Source: Flavobacteriaceae bacterium (GTDB taxonomy: Bacteria; Bacteroidota; Bacteroidia; Flavobacteriales; Flavobacteriaceae). Taken from it: a stretch of DNA of 5,554 nucleotides. Every line of letters starts with the position of its first letter. Position 1 is the first letter of the stretch. This document shows, piece after piece, positions 5,378-5,554 of this stretch. The position numbers and the translations under genes were made by a program. The notes beneath the pieces are model-generated. The model saw nothing but the letters and a program-made list of their open reading frames with translations. It did not search any database and had not been told where the DNA came from. Where the stretch lies: positions 1 to 5,554 of the forward strand of contig CANCFZ010000156.1 of the NCBI GenBank assembly GCA_947377425.1. The letters run 5' to 3'.

Positions 5378-5554
5378 TTAAAGTTTAGTAATAATAAACT
5401 CCGATCTTCTATTAGCTTGATGTTGTTCTTCGGTGCATGTTGATTCATTTGTTGGTTCACAACCGCAGTTGTTTACTAATTGTGATTCACCATAACCTTT
5501 AGCTGTTAATCTTGATTTATTGATGCCTTTTTCTACTAACCACGCCATTGTTGA
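5378..5554 (-). CDS. OmpA-family protein, C-terminal end (partial)
   Basis: The - strand frame entering at the right edge encodes 58 residues and a TAA stop. Visible in order are AWLVEKGINKSRLTAKGYGES (residues 4-24), a cysteine-bearing insert with C30, C32 and C40, and EEQHQANRRSEFIITKL at the end. The KGYGE and NRRSEF motifs are the hallmarks of the OmpA C-terminal peptidoglycan-binding domain; NRR carries the arginine that contacts diaminopimelate in known structures. The paired cysteines in CGCEPTNESTC are common in flavobacterial members. The N-terminal part lies outside the window, so it cannot be said whether it is a beta-barrel, a repeat-containing or a lipoprotein-type member. Location is the outer membrane or periplasm. 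Confidence 0.9.
   Translation of the reverse strand, partial: STMAWLVEKGINKSRLTAKGYGESQLVNNCGCEPTNESTCTEEQHQANRRSEFIITKL

Overview
The window looks like a stretch of a Flavobacteriaceae (Bacteroidota) chromosome, probably Flavobacterium or a close relative. The support is strong A+T richness, near absence of Shine-Dalgarno sites, short A-rich leaders before start codons, a promoter candidate resembling the Bacteroidota TTG / TAnnTTTG pattern, an rnz-pdxH pair, and an OmpA C-terminus of flavobacterial style. The genus is an inference from style, not from a marker gene.

Left part (1-2032, + strand): the last 15 codons of an unidentified gene, a 67-residue two-helix membrane protein, ribonuclease Z (rnz, tRNA 3'-end maturation) and pyridoxamine 5'-phosphate oxidase (pdxH, PLP synthesis and salvage). 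The first three lie close together and may be co-transcribed. The 183-bp rnz-pdxH gap holds a 17-bp inverted repeat. Its right arm runs into four perfect copies of a 15-bp tandem repeat, followed by a candidate pdxH promoter.

Middle (2031-3657, + strand): the notable part. An approximately 0.8-kb cassette occurs twice in tandem, offset by 849 bp. Each copy has a conserved 10-bp inverted repeat around a 98-nt spacer, a leader with two TTGCCCCACAT boxes 39 bp apart, a 165-residue CAP/SCP-domain lipoprotein gene, and an intrinsic terminator. The proteins are about 91% identical, with many silent DNA changes and a 56-residue core without any replacement, so both appear to be maintained by selection. 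The two terminator stems occupy the same place but have unrelated sequences, each internally complementary.

Right part (3670-5554, - strand): a 379-residue membrane protein of the fatty acid hydroxylase / sterol desaturase family converges on the second cassette. Upstream of it are a small two-helix membrane protein and the C-terminal 58 residues of an OmpA-family protein that continues beyond the right edge. The OmpA tail shows that the longest possible reading of the small membrane protein starts too early; the better start is at 5367, 10 bp after the OmpA stop. A hairpin at 4899-4930 probably ends that OmpA-small protein transcript.

No tRNA, rRNA, CRISPR array, transposase or phage gene was seen. 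The genes do not form one pathway. The left side is housekeeping, while the middle and right side are envelope proteins (two lipoproteins, a membrane lipid-type hydroxylase, OmpA).
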